This document shows, in pieces, positions 26,031 to 36,900 of a stretch of DNA of 64,000 nucleotides. Source of the DNA: Bostrychus sinensis (Eukaryota > Chordata > Actinopteri > Gobiiformes > Eleotridae); NCBI GenBank assembly GCA_020698575.1, contig CM036242.1, positions 20,687,624 to 20,751,623 on the forward strand. The letters are read 5' to 3'. The position numbers were made by a program, and so were the translations under genes. A model generated the notes under the pieces. That model was not told where the DNA came from and made no database searches. It was given only the letters and a program-made list of their open reading frames with translations. How positions within the stretch are numbered: position 1 is the first letter of the stretch; the number at the start of each line of letters is the position of its first letter.

Positions 26031-26940
26031 GCTAGCTCTAATAACATTGCAGCACAGCATCCTGCAAGGACAAATTCCTTAACATCACTGACAATTGTTC
26101 ATAAAATGCGAACAAGCCAAGTCAACAAAGCGAATATATTCTAGCAAAATATAGTGGAAAAACAAGTAACATTTTTTAGGCTATAACCTAGTTAGCCTCT
26201 TTACAAAGATGTAGGCCTGCTGCTAGGGTTGTCAAAGTTACAGAAACTGGGCATACCCCACCTTTTCTTACGTGGTTTGAAAGGTTTCAGCAAATCAAAG
26301 CACTTAAACAAGGTCCTTATGTTTAAAAGGCAGTCAGTACATTGGCACGTCGTTGTATTTTCCGACAGAACATGAAGGCAACATCAAATTGCCCTCGTGC
26401 AGGCAGAGGGCTATATTGGTGTGGTGGATTTACTGTCTTTAATTTGCATAAGTATGGTGAGTAAGTCACTATTTTAAATGATAAAACTTAGAAACTTAGT
26501 GTTTCCTGATGTTGTTAGTTTTATTTCCCAAAAACAACATTGGTTGACTGATTCAAACTTAAGATTAACAAGCAATTGAGACATAAAATTAGTTTACATC
26601 AGACTCCACGGGAGGCAAAGAATTTTTTTTAATAGACTATGTAACGATCTTCGGCATTATTGTAGCGAGCTTCAAGTTAGATATAGGCTCTTGAATAATA
26701 CACTAAAATATAATGTTAGAATAACAATATATCTTGTTAGAACAATAAAATTCACGTTTTTACACAATAAATACTTGTCTTGTAAAAACGTGATCAGCTG
26801 GTATCTTGTAAAAGGGTTAGCTCTCGTATTCACGTTCCCACAGATCATGACGCAGATTAAATACATTAGTAGTACAAATTGAAATTATTTAAAACCCATT
26901 ACACCAAAATGAAGCCTGTCTGCCGTGACATTGTATTCAA

Positions 26941-27012
26941 TGCCGTGACCCGGATTCGAACCGGGGTTGCTGCGGCCACAACGCAGAGTACTAACCACTA
27001 TACGATCACGGC
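26941..27012 (-). tRNA. tRNA-His(GTG)
   Basis: The minus strand reads a 72-nt cytosolic tRNA: 5' GCCGTGATCG, D arm with TAGTGGTTAGTA, anticodon loop TTGTGGC with GTG, and T arm GGTTCGAATCC. The acceptor strand closes with CACGGC and discriminator A (T at 26941). Acceptor pairing GCCGTGA/TCACGGC is complete, and the A box and B box (GGTTCGAATCC) are intact, so it looks functional. There is no encoded CCA and no intron. A T4 run about 30 nt downstream on the minus strand may serve as the Pol III terminator. It lies between the divergent frmd5 and cry5 genes. Confidence 0.97.
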
Positions 27013-27229
27013 GAGCTACGACAGGACACTTTCTCAGCCTGCAACAGGTTAAGGTCATTCGTAGAACATGTGAACATTTTCATCATGAGTTTTTATTTAT
27101 GTTTTGTTTTGGGTTATATCCGTAGATTATAGCTAGCAAACGTGTTTAAACAAACTATTAGCGTACACGGATATTATTTTATACTTAACATTTGCGTTCC
27201 TTCCTTTATACTTTTAGACTTATTTCCGT

Positions 27230-27433
27230 CCTACATTTGCGGCACTGCTGCGACCTCTAGTGGCGAAAGGGAAACTACACCCGTAAACAGAGACAAAATG
27301 TGATTGGCTGAACAGCTGCAGACGTAGCTTTGGGAGCTTCGAGCTTTTGTAACACACTCGCCGTGAAATGTTACCAAACCAACTCCATCAAGAAACTGAA
27401 CGACGTTTAAAGAAAGCATAAGGATCTTTTAAG
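27230..27433 (+). promoter_or_regulatory. cry5: cry5 promoter and non-coding first exon
   Basis: A locally CpG-richer stretch includes an inverted CCAAT box (ATTGG at 27303-27307) and ends in a good splice donor (AAG/GTGCGT at 27433/27434). The first coding exon of cry5 begins after an acceptor TCTCTTTAG ending at 27738, so an upstream 5' UTR exon is needed and this is the best candidate. No TATA box is seen. The transcription start is not determined. Confidence 0.45.
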
Positions 27434-27752
27434 GTGCGTTATTTAAACCAGATTTTTAGCGCACTGACTGGCACAACCTTTGATCTGTTATTGCATTGTT
27501 GTGCCCTTTGAATAAGACTACAGTACTAACGAGTTACAAACAAATTTTACTCGGAAGCTCTGCTCATATCTTACCAAAGGCAACCTCTGTGATCAATATT
27601 AGGCTACTAAATGAGCCATTGCAATAATATAATTTTACGCAAAAAGAGTAGAGATGTTAGCATTGCACGAATGTTCATTTTACCCAACGTGACCTTTGTT
27701 TTGGAAATACACTGCAGTTTCTGACTCTTTCTCTTTAGACAGGAAAATTATC

Positions 27753-30736
27753 ATGGCTCATTGTGTTCACTGGTTCCGCAAAGGACTCAGGCTGCATGAT
27801 AACCCAGCGCTGGTGGCAGCTCTGAGGGACTGTAAGGAGCTTTACCCTGTATTTGTCTTGGACCCTTCCCTTTTTAACAACACTGTTGGTTTGAACCGCT
27901 GGAGGTTTCTCATTGGAGCACTCAGGGACTTGGACTGCAGCCTCAAGAAACTCAACTCCAGGTACAGGGTGTGGCAGAAAATGATTTTAAAGACTAGATT
28001 AAACATATTTTACCCCTTATGTGAGTCTTGATCTATACTGAAGCAAACATTAAATAGCCTTGAATGTCCAGGGTAATTGCATGGCAACAAAAGTTAAAAA
28101 AGGAGTCATCTGGATTGGATTTTTCCAATCCAATCCAGATGACTGCTTTTTTAACTTTTCTTGAATGTTTTGTTTTTTATTTGTCTTTTAGGCTATTTGT
28201 TGTAAGAGGTAAGCCAGAGGATGTGTTTCCTCAGCTCTTCAAGAAGTGGAAAGTGACAAGGTTGACCTACGAGTATGACACAGAGCCCTACAGTTTAAGC
28301 CGGGACCAAACTGTTACCCGACTGGCCGAAGAACATGGGATTGAAGTCATCTATAAAATCTCAAACACCCTTTATGATGTCAACAGGTTACTTTTTAAAG
28401 ACTTATTACATGCTTTTATTGTATTACTGTTATATTGGATGCATACTGAAGCCAAACCATCTTCACAGAATCATTGAGGAAAATAGTGGCAAGCCTCTTC
28501 TTTCTTATAAACGAATGCAGACAATAGTGCACAGCCTTGGACCACCGAAAAAGCCAATAGCTGCTCCAACTTCAGAAAATATGAAGGGTATTACTATTTT
28601 AACATAAAACTATAATATCCTCTAAAGAAATTTGTTTTTGTTGTTGTTAAGTTAGATTTCATATACAGTGTCTCCTCCATGACAGATATGAGTAGTCCTT
28701 GTTCCAAAGATGATGAGGAGAAATATGGACTTCCCACACTGGATGAGCTTGGTCATAATATTTCATCCCTCACCGAGGAGCTGTTTCCTGGAGGAGAAGT
28801 GGAGGCTTTGAGAAGGCTAGATGAACACATGAAAAGAACTGTAATACAACTTCAGGAAAATTGCTAAAATCTGGTAATAAGCAAAGAAAATATTTGTATT
28901 AACATTTCCTGTCTTTTATTTCAGCAGTGGGTGTGTAGCTTTGAAAAACCCCAGACTTCTCCAAATTCTTTGATGCCGAGCACAACTGTTCTCAGTCCAT
29001 ATGTTACATTCGGCTGCCTATCTGTGCGCACTTTTTGGTGGCGGTTGGCAGAAGTCTATCATGGGGTGAGTGCATTTAACAGAGTTGGTGGCTACCAATA
29101 ACAAACAGTATATTTTGCTATACAAGTTTCTCATATTTTCTTTCATACTCATTGCAGAAGAAGCACTCATCTCCTCCAGTTTCTCTGCATGGTCAGTTGC
29201 TTTGGAGGGAGTTCTTCTACACTGCCAGTGTAGGCATCCCCAACTTTAACCAGATGAAGGACAACCCTGTATGTACTCAAGTGGATTGGGACACTAATAC
29301 TGAATTCCTGACTGCTTGGCGAGAGGTAACACTGAATAGTCTTAATAGATGAAATTAGAAATAATGACGCAGTGCAATTTATTGTAAGGCTCTCATTATA
29401 TATAATTTATTTTTTCAAGGCTCGCACAGGTTATCCATTCATTGATGCCATCATGACTCAGCTGAGGACAGAGGGGTGGATCCACCACTTAGCCAGACAT
29501 GCTGTCGCCTGCTTTCTTACCCGAGGGGACCTTTGGATCAGTTGGGAAGAAGGACAAAAGGTGTTAAACATTTTTTATGTTGAAATTACATTTTTCATAC
29601 TAATACAAATCTTCACTTTTTACAAATTGGTTCTATTCACAAGGGCAACACATTTCATGCAGTGGCATAAGGTGGTAATGAGGGGCCCCAGTGCAGGTTT
29701 TCAGAATGGGCCCTAAAGTTTTGGATCACATTTAGGAAGTCTATTTACCATATTCTTTTGAGACATACAAAAAGTGCTCTGTACTTTCTTAAAGTCGACT
29801 AATACTTTCTTTTGAATATTCAAACATGGGAGTGCTGCAAAAAAAATACTGTTTATTTTTGTTCCACTCAATTTTGTAAGGATTTAGTAAAAATTGTTAA
29901 GGAATCATGCATGTCCTACATTTTATATTTTCATAATCATAAGAAAAGCTTTTTTTTTTTTTTTAATAGTCATTTAAATAGAGTCATGCCTGCTGTGTAC
30001 TGTCCAGACTGAACATGGCCCACCAATATTGGACTCTCAGTGGGGCCCCTCCATGTCCTGGTCCCCAGTGCAGCTGCACTGACTGCACTGCCCGATGTTA
30101 CACCCCTGATTTCATGTGATAATCTGTCTATTTTTACAGGTTTTTGAGGAGCTTTTGTTGGATGGAGACTGGGCTTTGAATGCTGGGAACTGGCAGTGGC
30201 TTTCAGCAAGTACCTTCTTCCACCAATTTTTCCGAGTCTACTCTCCTGTGGCATTTGGCAAGAAAACAGACAAAAATGGAGATTACATCAAGTAAGATTT
30301 TTGGTCATAGCTTAAGGTATTTTGTTGAATGATGTATGATATTGTATGCATAACATACAAGTATGCTCTTATCTTAGAAAGTACCTGCCTTTTTTGAAAA
30401 AGTTTCCACCGCAGTACATCTATGAGCCATGGAAAGCTCCTCGCACTGTCCAGCAGGCTGCAGGATGCATCATAGGCAAAGACTACCCAAAACCTATTGT
30501 GCAGCATGAAGTGGTTAGTAAACAGAATATTCAGAGGATGAAGTTAGCCTATGCCAAGAGATCCACAGACCAACCCAAGTCACCCAGCAAAAAACAGGGT
30601 ATTGTATTGAAGGTGTATATTTAAACTTTTTACATCCCGTAATATTATTTCTAATTTGACTTTCCTCCTTTTAGGTTTAAAACGCAAAGCACCATCTGTT
30701 TTTGACCTGCTAAACAAGCAAGGAAAAAGAGAGTAA
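27753..30736 (+). CDS. cry5: (6-4) photolyase (cry5-type photolyase/cryptochrome)
   Basis: Coding exons: 27753-27961, 28192-28386, 28469-28587, 28686-28840, 28925-29065, 29158-29325, 29420-29560, 30140-30291, 30378-30598, 30675-30736. All introns are GT-AG and phases match, giving 520 codons, the usual (6-4) photolyase length. The N-terminal photolyase domain begins with HWFRKGLRLHDNPAL. The FAD domain carries SLHGQLLWREFFYT, WIHHLARHAVACFLTRGDLW (with the conserved His cluster used in (6-4) repair) and NAGNWQWLSASTFFHQFF. The short basic tail (GLKRKAPS) resembles a nuclear localisation signal. The enzyme uses FADH- and light to reverse (6-4) pyrimidine photoproducts. Animal CRYs are the alternative, but the lack of a long C-terminal tail favours the repair enzyme. 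It reads intact. Confidence 0.95.
28089..28159. repeat. 31-bp intronic hairpin in cry5
   Basis: The left arm 28089-28119 (AAAAGTTAAAAAAGGAGTCA...) and the right arm 28129-28159 are reverse complements with one mismatch, separated by 9 bases. It lies about 30 bases before the acceptor of coding exon 2, so it would form a stable stem in the pre-mRNA next to that splice site. Confidence 0.95.
29655..30115 (+). mobile_element. Unclassified repeat in cry5 intron 7
   Basis: This ~460-bp segment starts near 'gtggcataaggtggtaatg' and ends near 'gatgttacacccctgatt'. Large parts are shared with 59480-60130, including 'gcaggttttcagaatgggcc' and 'gactaatactttc'. The ends are weakly inverted, suggesting a non-autonomous DNA element. 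It explains the length of this intron. Confidence 0.6.
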
Positions 30737-30893
30737 TAAGTAGCAGCTGTTAAATGCACATTGTACCTTTGAAGAGGTGTTAATGTCTTAAACTTTTATA
30801 CATAAAATGTGTTTAGATTGCAGACTAATTCTTGTTTGAATTGTATTGCATTTTTTGTTTATTATTGTATTTTATTTCATCATTTCTATTTAA

Positions 30894-30899
30894 AATAAA
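30894..30899 (+). terminator. cry5: cry5 polyadenylation signal
   Basis: A canonical AATAAA lies about 160 bases after the cry5 stop codon in an AT-rich 3' UTR, followed by a TG-rich stretch. The cleavage site is inferred to lie within the next ~30 bases. Confidence 0.65.
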
Positions 30900-31427
30900 T
30901 ATTGTATATGTTCAAGTCAGAAGTGGGAATGTGTTGCCTTTGAGCCACCAGATGTCACTATAACTCTACCAGCACAGTTAGAGCAGCTGTTAAGTGCATA
31001 AATGGTTATGTTAAGCAAAAATGCAGTATCTTTACACCAGATAAGTTGTTTTTATGTTAAGTCACTTGATTTCTATGTGCTTCTGTAGTGTTGACACTAC
31101 TGTTAATCTATGATTACTCTTTTCAAATTGTCTTGTCACTTCCTATACGCTCAGTTTAATCTGGATCTGTCATTGCACAACCACATTGTGTTTGTTTACA
31201 TCCTCTGTTTGTTGAAGGCAATGTGAGTAGTGTGGCGCTGTATAAAAGCAATACTGCATTTGCGAGTGTGTGTGGGTCACACAGCTGTCTTTGGGGGTTA
31301 GCTCTTCTCCTGTTTCTGCTTCCTTGGAGCTGACACTGGTGTGAATATCCAGAAGATGATGTCACAACTTTATCAGTGGACTAAACCTTCAGACAAACAC
31401 AGACTTAGTTTTTGAGTATCAGAAGTC

Positions 31428-32780
31428 ATGTTGTGGATGCTTTTTACTCCATTGCTATTCATTCATGAGACAGACAGGCACCCACATCATTATTTCTCTG
31501 TCACAAGTGAGTATAACAATAGAAAAAAATATAATCAGTAGGTCAACTGAAGTGTAGAGTCCCCCACTGTCATGCATAAATAAGAACCAGCAACATCTTG
31601 GCCCTGAGTGTCCTTTTAAGTTGAAGTTTTTGTCTTATTTGGTTAATGTTGTAACCCTCTCAACAATTCACATTTATTTTGGATAAATGTGTTGCGTCGA
31701 ATGAGAACAGTATGTTCCCATGCAGCTGGTACTTAACACAGTTTTAATAGTACCATCTTTCTATTGGGAGGTTAATTGTTTTTTTGTTTTTTTGTAACAC
31801 ATTTTTACATTTACACAAACCTACACTGGAAAATTAATACATCACTGATTGTTCACCTTTTTAAACCTATATTAAACCTTATTGTGCATTGGACTAAACA
31901 TTGTTCAGGAACAACAATTGCTTTAGGTTGAGGGCAGTTTCACTATTTCAAATCTGTTTCAAACAAAATTACACTAGATGCTATGAAAAAATCAACAACA
32001 CACACCTGCGTATGACAAGATTGATGTAGCGGTTAATTATCCAGACGATAAACAACTCTGTCTTTCATTTTGCCTGACAATGCGCATGAATGCCATGTGT
32101 TGTCAAGTGCTGCCAAATGGTAGAATGGAACAGTTATAATATTATTTTGTATATTACACTGGCACAAAGCAAGAGAAGGAGCTGTAACCAAAAGGTTCAT
32201 GTTCACATGCTGAAAGGTCACTATTTATTAGACCAGGAGGCTGGTGAATAAATACCAAAATGAAACTCAAGAGGTATCCATTGTTTGTATTGTTTCATTG
32301 TTTCATGTATTTAGGTCTCTATCTCAATACTCACTTCTGCACTTCTGTCTATTAATGTATTTATTTTAAACAAGTGATTTTTACATAAACACTGACAGAG
32401 CTGGTGATGAGAGTATTGTTTGTAGCCCTTCTATAAATCTGTCATATTAAGCCACAACAGGATCTATACATAGCAAAGCATGAGGCAATGGTCAAGCAAT
32501 GAGGTTGCTATGCCCCTGGCCACCAAATTTTCTCCCTGGGAGGGAAATCTATCTCTTTATATTTAAGGGGAATGTTTTTAATGGATTCCAACTGTGACAG
32601 GACATTTGTTACAAGACCATTTTTTTGTACTTAATTGCAGTTAGTATTCCTTCTGAATCTGGCTCTGGGATACCCCTTCCCAACAAGCTACAGTTTATTA
32701 ACAGGCTTATGCCTAACATAGTGAGATCAGCCAGCCGCTTGGACCAAGTAGTGTTTCCACAAGCAGCTGTTATGCTTTGA
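31428..32780 (+). other. Candidate small two-exon gene (unverified)
   Basis: A TATAAAAG box at 31241 precedes an ATG at 31428 that opens a hydrophobic, signal-peptide-like start (MLWMLFTPLLFIHE), followed by a consensus donor (CAA/GTGAGT at 31506/31507). An acceptor (TTAATTGCAG ending at 32640) opens a second block of 46 codons in the matching phase to a TGA at 32780. The spliced product would have 72 residues with no family I recognise. Each signal is individually plausible but could occur by chance. A long non-coding RNA or a decayed gene are alternatives. It lies between cry5 and alpk3 in the same direction. Confidence 0.2.
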
Positions 32781-33582
32781 TCTGTTATGCTTTGATTCTG
32801 TAGACACCCTGTCCAGGAAATGCAGTTCAAGCTGAGCTTTTCCAACTCCAATGAAAGACAACCAGTGACCATTTATACAAGCAAATCTGAACCTATTATG
32901 TAAGTAGTACCTACTTTTTACATCTACTTACACTGATGTATGGAACTATGATGTTAGTAAAGTAAGGTATACTATTATATTTGTTCAGTTTAAGGAAAAT
33001 TACTTAGGAGGAGGAAACACCAATGTTTACCTTACAAAAATGTAAACATTGTTTGGGATGTGTGTAGACATGTATGCAGGCTTGTGTCCAGATAAAAGTC
33101 CATCGCTCTTTGGCACTCACTGGTGCTTGCCTATATAAGGCTGTACTATTCCTACTGCTTTTCCTCTGGGGGGGTTCCACCATAATTGTCAGCGACTTGA
33201 CAATGCATGCCATATAACTTCCCTAATATTTTTTACATTGAACAATCTACAGTACATCCATTAAGAAAGCTGTAGAATAATTGATACTGTATTTTTCTTA
33301 TACTGAGATTGTATGTAAGTACATGTTCTTATATTTAAAAGAAAATAACATTTCACTTTGTGCATTATCAAGAGAGGCCAAATATACACAGCTAACAAAT
33401 TGTTGTTAGCAACAATGAACTACAAACTTGATGCATTCATCAGAAGGATTATTTCATTCTATTTAGGTCAAAAACTGATCTTTCCTTAAAATGGAGTTTA
33501 CTGTTTGTTAAGACATAATATCAATGGTCCAATGATAACTTTTGGAAAGTATGATGTGCTCTTGTGCCTATTTGCAGGCCAA

Positions 33583-33692
33583 CTATAAATAGTGCAGCAG
33601 CCTACGCATGCTCATGTTTGATTGGAAATTTCATTGCCTTAAGTCAGTGCTCTGGGGTATCTGTCAAAGGAGGGAAGAAACAGTTTGGGATG
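33583..33692 (+). promoter_or_regulatory. alpk3: alpk3 promoter with MEF2/TATA-like element and non-coding exon
   Basis: CTATAAATAG at 33583-33592 fits both a TATA box and the MEF2 consensus YTAWWWWTAR perfectly. It is followed by a short stretch ending in a strong donor (ATG/GTAAGT at 33692/33693). An acceptor TTTTTAG ending at 33852 begins the exon with the alpk3 start codon. This suggests a core promoter, a ~75-base non-coding exon and a short intron. MEF2 control fits the heart and skeletal muscle expression known for ALPK3. The start site is inferred, not seen. Confidence 0.5.
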
Positions 33693-33857
33693 GTAAGTAA
33701 ACTTGATTAAATGTACTGTGACAGTGTTTTGATTTAAACTGATAGCACGTGAACGACAGACAGCAATTTCTGAAATATTGTTTATTATAAAAAGTACACA
33801 TTGTTTAAAATATACTACTTACTAAACATGTTGTGTCACACAATCTTTTTAGGGGTA

Positions 33858-33884
33858 ATGTTGAGGAACTTTTGTGGAATGTAA
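33858..33884 (+). other. Upstream ORF in alpk3 5' UTR
   Basis: An ATG at 33858, directly after the inferred acceptor, opens 8 codons ending in TAA, 26 bases before the alpk3 start codon. If the exon model is right, it would precede the main ORF in the mRNA and could lower translation. Confidence 0.4.
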
Positions 33885-33910
33885 TTTAAAAAAAGTTTTA
33901 TCTGGTGAAA

Positions 33911-36900
33911 ATGGGTTCACGGAGGACTATGACCCGCTCCCAGTCTAGCAATGGGAGATCCCTGAATGAGACAGAAGTGAGTGGAAGTAGTCGGTCTCCT
34001 GGGTGCAGCTATCTTTCCAACGTGAGACCAGAAAACAGGTACCACTAATAACGCACCCACAACCTCTTCGGTTTATAAAGTCACAAACATTTTCAAAGCT
34101 TTCCAAACCTATTATTTGCCAGCAGCATATCTTATTTCTTTGTTTGTTGCCATGGCCACCAAAGTTTAAATAAAGTGCTGATTAAGAACAGCATGTTACT
34201 AATGCAGTGTGGGGCTCACAGTAACCTACTAATCAAGTGTTGACAACAACGGTAATGGAACAAAATGTGTTGCTTTTATCTATGATTTATTTACAATATA
34301 AATTCTAATGTAATTCTTATTTAATAGTGCATTATTTAGCCTGCAATTTAAAGTCCAGAAAACCAAACCTCCTGTTAAATTTACCCTGTCTAAACCTACC
34401 CCATGCATTCCTTTAGTAAACTGCTTTATTTAATCAAAATTTTATCATTGAGCTCAGTGTTACAGTGACTGTGGATAACGTGTGCAAGATTATAAGATTT
34501 TCTGTCTTGTGTTGTTAGCCTGATCACAGACAACATGCACTAAAGTGTTACAAAGTCACTTAAATGTGCAGTGGCCCAACACTGTTGGCACCAGACATGG
34601 ATTAAGTGCACATCATGTATAAGCATCAATGTAATGTGCTGATTAAATGCATGCATGCATCCATCCATTTACATCACTTCATGGTTTTTGTTTATTCTGT
34701 GTATGTGCACGCTATGAAACCAAGTTTGAAACAAATTTAAGTGGGGATTTTTATTTGATGTCATGCATGTCATTACAGGCCAATCCGTTTTTGCCAATAA
34801 AACTGGAAAAAACTGTTCTTTTTAAAGAATTTTGCTTGATATGACTGAATATGGAGATACCATTTGTTTAACATGGCTTTAATAGATAAATCATGTCAGG
34901 ATTATTTAACACATTCAAGAAACACAGACACAATTTTACATCTTGTCTGACCTCCTTTTATTTATTGTAGGAGCACTCTGTGCAGTGTCATTGCACAGTT
35001 AACAGAGGAAACACAGCCTTTCTTTGAAATAACGCTCAAGTCAAAAGCTGTGTCTGAGAACTGCAACATGAAGTTCTCATGTGTTGTTACAGGTAAACCC
35101 ATAAGTGTTTTGCAAAGATACAACAGTACAGTGTACAGTTGGTGGAAATTCTGGTGTGAAAATACTGCAAAAACCATTACATTTAAAAATGTGCATTCAC
35201 ATAACATTTAATAAAATGGCAAATTTTATCATAATGTCATAAATACCGTGCATAAAGAACTTCTTTTTATTTCAGGACACCCTACACCTCAGGTCACCTG
35301 GTATAAGGATGATACTCAGTTAGACAGATACTGCGGTCTCCCAAAATATGAAATATTCCGCAACGGTCATAACCATTCCCTGCACATATACAAGTAAGTG
35401 TACAAGCATCTCTGCATGATGATTATTTCTTTGCAGTATACTGTCTGCTGTAAAATGCTTGTTTCTCTGTTAATAGTGTTTATGAGTTTTTTCATGTAGT
35501 AGTTTAGCATTTATTCACTTTTTATCTATTTAATCACTATTTTCATCTTTTTATTTATACAGTAATTATTCTTTAAAACTAACTAATCTTTTTAATTGTC
35601 TTTTTTGCAGTTGCACTGTAGAGGATGCAGCCATATACCAAGCTTCTGCCACTAACACTAAAGGGATAGTGTCCTGTTCTGGTGTTCTTGAAGTGGGTGA
35701 GATGAACGAATTTAAAATCCACCAGCGCTACTTTTCCAAACTCAAACTGAAAGCTGAGAATAAACGCAGGGAGGCTGAAGAAAAGGAAAATCAGGAGCCA
35801 GTGCGAACCATCAGTCCCGACCGAGCTCAAAGGAAACGGCGCTCAACTATTGGCGGCTACATCAGTTTACCCAGCTCCACGGAAGAGGATAGCTGTAAAG
35901 AGAGCCAGCAGGAGGTAGCTGCAGAGGTGAAGACCAGGTTACAGGCAACCACTGTGGAGGAGGTCAAAGACATTAATGAAACTGAGTCTCCTTTAATCAA
36001 TGATCATGATACCAAGGAGAATTGTCCTAAGACTGGTACACACATTTATGATTCTGCCCAGAAGATTTTTACTGCACTTCAACCCAAATCACCTTTTTTC
36101 AAGAAGATTAAAATCTCTAACACGGCAAAAGTTGCATCTAAGGAGAAAAGATCTTCTGTAGCTGACGCAGAGTCAGCTGAATCTCAAAAGAATTCTGAAG
36201 ATTTTATGGAAGTGGAAAGCAGTACTACGACAACCTCAGCACTGCCTGCTTTTAAATCCTTAAAACAACGAGTGACAAGCATTGGTGGCAAACAAGCAAG
36301 TCAAGAAAAAAGTGATCGCAAAGCTGTAAAAGAAAAAGTAAAAGTACAGACTGGTAGTCCTTCCATTACCTCGTCACCTCTGATACCCCCAAGGGCTTCA
36401 AAACAACAGCATCCTCAGCCTATGATAAAAGGGGATACAAGTTTAACACCTTATACTAAGGTCACAGACAGGGATAAAAAGCTTGGTTTGTCTACTGATA
36501 TGACTCCACATACAGACGCACCATGTGACAGCAAGGCTGCTCTGCCTCAGCCACTGTGTCAACGGGTCAGAGATCAGCTGCCCGAAAAGGATACAAGCCC
36601 TGACCAAAAAAGAGTGTGTGTGCCAGAGCCAGTGCTGCCGAGAGAGGTGAGAGAGACTGTTACGCATGAGCTCATGAAAGCTTTGTGCTGCCAACATTGG
36701 CTTCATCAGTAACACATGCATTTGGGACTATTTTTAGACTTAAAGTATGTGGTGGCTGTTCTGGGTGACGAGAAATAAATGACGCACATGAAGACAGATG
36801 TGATAGGCATCAATTTTTTATTTGGAAGATTAATAAAATAATGCATATTACTGGCATTACATACATATTTTTTCATCTGTATGAAAGATACATGTTCTTG

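Noticed and set aside
36647..36712. Continuation of the alpk3 exon 4 frame to a stop at 36712
   Set aside because: It lies beyond a good GT donor at 36647; splicing to 37420 keeps frame with the next long exon, so this tail is intronic read-through.
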